From Desulfobacteraceae bacterium (lineage in GTDB: Bacteria > Desulfobacterota > Desulfobacteria > Desulfobacterales > JAUWMJ01), in the NCBI GenBank assembly GCA_030612225.1, contig JAUWOH010000163.1, positions 1 through 6,846 on the forward strand: a DNA stretch of 6,846 bases, read 5' to 3'. The notes beneath the pieces are model-generated. The model was not told the origin of the DNA, made no database searches, and saw only the letters and a list, made by a program, of their open reading frames with translations. The translations under genes were made by a program, and so were the position numbers. Shown here piece after piece: positions 5,658 to 6,846 of the stretch; position 1 is the stretch's first letter; each line of letters begins with the position of its first letter.

Positions 5658-5745
5658 TATTTAAGGTCCGCCGGCGGATCAATTTTAAAAAAAGATCATA
5701 AAAATGACAGAGCGAAGCGACATCCACAAATATTCAATCTTCAAT
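5645..5745. repeat. Intergenic inverted repeat with a 12-bp GC palindrome inside
   Basis: Positions 5645-5664 match the reverse complement of 5726-5745 at 17 of 20 sites (ATTGAAGATTGA...TATTT). Between the arms lies the perfect palindrome TCCGCCGGCGGA (5667-5678), a GC-rich island in an AT-rich spacer, followed by an A-rich stretch and GACAGAGCGAAGCGACATCCAC. A 68-codon minus-strand frame (5521-5727) spans it, but its peptide is a translation of the repeats (SQSSIDNLQSTI) and runs into the etfB start, so I do not call it a gene. With the tandem array, this accounts for most of the 285-nt spacer between etfB and fdhD. Confidence 0.55.
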
Positions 5746-5809
5746 AATCAATAGTCAATCAGGTTCCGGCTTGTCCGGGTTGGGTAAATTCTAATATCCA
5801 GTCACAGCT

Positions 5810-6682
5810 TCATTCTCTAACGATACGGTTTTCGCCGCAAAGTATAATTAATTCAGCTTCCTCACCAGCACAGGCGAGCGTCATGTTAAGGGACTGCCCC
5901 ATTTCGGCGGCAAGAGCGGTAGGTCTTGAGTTACTGATCATCATAGGCAGATGCGCCCTGGCAGCTTTTTGAACTAATTCATAACTTATCCTTGAAGATA
6001 GAACCAGGATGCTTGCTTTAAACAGCTTCCTGCTCATAAAGGCTTTCCCGATTGCCTTATCAAGCGCATTATGCCGACCTACATCCTCAGCAAAAGAGAT
6101 CTTTTCCAGTTGATCGTCAAATATTATTGCAGCGTGTGAGCCCCTGGTTGTCTGGTAGTGGCTCTGGTTTTCGGAAAGTTTGTTGATGCAATCAAAAATA
6201 CTGTTAACTTCAACCTCAAATCCGTTTTCTGCCGGAGTTAGAATCTGATAAAGGTCCTTGATCATCTCCTTACCGCAAATGCCACAACTGGTTTGGCTGA
6301 CAAAGCCCCTCCTGGCAAGAATATCATGAATCTTTTCACGCCTTTCGGGTTTGAGCCGGATATCAATAACATTCGGATCCAGATCTTTACAATATCCGAT
6401 TGTCATGAAGTCATCGGGAGTGTCCGCAATCCCCTCCCCAAGACAGAACCCTGCCGCATGAAATATCTCTTCCCCGGGTGTTCTCATCACAACTGAATAA
6501 GGTTTCTCATCTATACGAATCAAAAGGGGTTCCTCTCCGATCAATTCGAGAGAACTGGTCCGACAAACTCCTCTTTTACACCGAAGTGCTTGATATTTTT
6601 CAGTTATCTTGCCTGCGCTCAATTTTTCCTGTTCCTTGAGAAGAAGATTAGGCCGCCATCTGATATCACCATATAGGGCCAC
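5810..6682 (-). CDS. fdhD: Formate dehydrogenase maturation sulfurtransferase FdhD
   Basis: FdhD relays sulfur from a cysteine desulfurase to the bis-MGD molybdenum or tungsten cofactor of formate dehydrogenase, and is required for that enzyme's activity. The protein has 290 residues in this reading. Hallmarks are the substrate-side EEPLLIRIDEKPYSVVMRTPG (50-70), the GFCLGEGI segment (78-85), the catalytic CGIC motif (C133 and C136, in SCGICGKE), GSHAAIIF (181-188), the strongly conserved EDVGRHNALDKAIG (199-212) and SSRISYELVQKA (229-240). The GTG at 6680-6682 has no obvious RBS. A TTG at residue 21 (6620-6622) is preceded by AGGA with 4-nt spacing and would give 270 residues, close to the usual family length, so the true start is uncertain. 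The gene points the same way as the etf operon but is separated from it by 285 nt of repeats, so it is probably an independent unit. Confidence 0.94.
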   Translation of the reverse strand: MALYGDIRWRPNLLLKEQEKLSAGKITEKYQALRCKRGVCRTSSLELIGEEPLLIRIDEKPYSVVMRTPGEEIFHAAGFCLGEGIADTPDDFMTIGYCKDLDPNVIDIRLKPERREKIHDILARRGFVSQTSCGICGKEMIKDLYQILTPAENGFEVEVNSIFDCINKLSENQSHYQTTRGSHAAIIFDDQLEKISFAEDVGRHNALDKAIGKAFMSRKLFKASILVLSSRISYELVQKAARAHLPMMISNSRPTALAAEMGQSLNMTLACAGEEAELIILCGENRIVRE

Positions 6683-6812
6683 GCTGGGAAAAGGGACTTC
6701 TTATCAAACAAAACCAGTATTTTAGATCTCGTCACCTATCCCTCTGACTCGGGTTCGGGAGATGAGGGAAATGCAAGGGCTTCGACTAAAACAAAAGCTG
6801 CCTGGAGATACG

Positions 6813-6846
6813 ATGTCGGACATAGGGGAAAACATTCCTTGCAGTC
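6813..6846 (+). CDS. Start of a divergent gene, possibly mobA (partial)
   Basis: ATG at 6813 is preceded by GGAG (6804-6807) with 5-nt spacing, and the frame stays open to the window edge, reading MSDIGENIPCS. Eleven residues cannot identify a protein. The ending IPCS, divergent from fdhD, would suit the beginning of a MobA-type molybdenum cofactor guanylyltransferase, whose N-terminus usually runs into a (C/V)xGVILAGG motif. MobA is a common partner of FdhD, so this is inference from context. The 130-nt gap to fdhD would hold divergent promoters. A competing minus-strand frame (6736-6846, ending in TAG) reads DCKECFPLCP... at the edge and cannot be excluded. Confidence 0.35.
   Translation, partial: MSDIGENIPCS

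Noticed and set aside
5521..5727. 68-codon minus-strand open frame upstream of etfB
   Set aside because: It is made of the tandem repeats and the palindrome, overlaps the etfB RBS and start, and has a low-complexity peptide.
5616..5760. Possible CRISPR-like array
   Set aside because: The 14-bp units are directly abutting with no spacers, and no cas gene is present.
6736..6846. Minus-strand frame at the window edge with CKECFPLCP
   Set aside because: It is short and runs off the edge. The cysteines alone do not define a family, and it conflicts with the better-supported ATG at 6813.

Overview
The window looks like a chromosomal segment of an anaerobic, probably sulfate-reducing or syntrophic member of the Desulfobacterota (Desulfobacterales-like). 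The reasons are an etfB-etfA-FeS quinone reductase cluster of the type used in beta-oxidation and syntrophic metabolism, an FdhD maturation factor, a small DUF2080-type protein, and intergenic spaces filled with short palindromic and tandem repeats. The taxonomic call is inference; no rRNA or other marker gene is present.

Layout. Positions 1-771 carry no convincing gene. They hold a nested hairpin element (about 44-221) and a much larger inverted repeat (about 241-634), whose arms are two diverged, head-to-head copies of the same ORF-like sequence around a perfect 17-bp palindrome (397-472). Positions 772-1425 (+) hold a two-gene unit: a 62-residue DUF2080-like protein, then a GNAT acetyltransferase. 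Between the convergent GNAT gene and the large minus-strand operon lies a 107-nt imperfect palindrome (1434-1540), followed in the minus direction by a T-tract. It is best read as the operon's terminator. Positions 1628-5524 (-) are the operon itself, transcribed etfB -> etfA -> membrane FeS/CCG oxidoreductase. Positions 5525-5809 are a repeat-filled spacer. Positions 5810-6682 (-) encode FdhD, and from 6813 (+) the first codons of a divergent gene appear, possibly mobA.

How the genes work together. EtfB and EtfA form the electron transfer flavoprotein, which accepts electrons from acyl-CoA dehydrogenases. The third protein has an N-terminal membrane cytochrome-b-like part, two [4Fe-4S] motifs and two CCG domains. 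This is the architecture of the Etf:(mena)quinone oxidoreductase (EMO, DUF224/HdrD-like) that passes those electrons to the membrane quinone pool. FdhD, with the possible MobA, belongs to a separate module for molybdenum/tungsten cofactor and formate dehydrogenase maturation. The DUF2080-GNAT pair is uncharacterised. The most unusual material is the non-coding architecture: four separate palindromic or foldback structures, and a 14-bp repeat family present on both sides of the etf operon.
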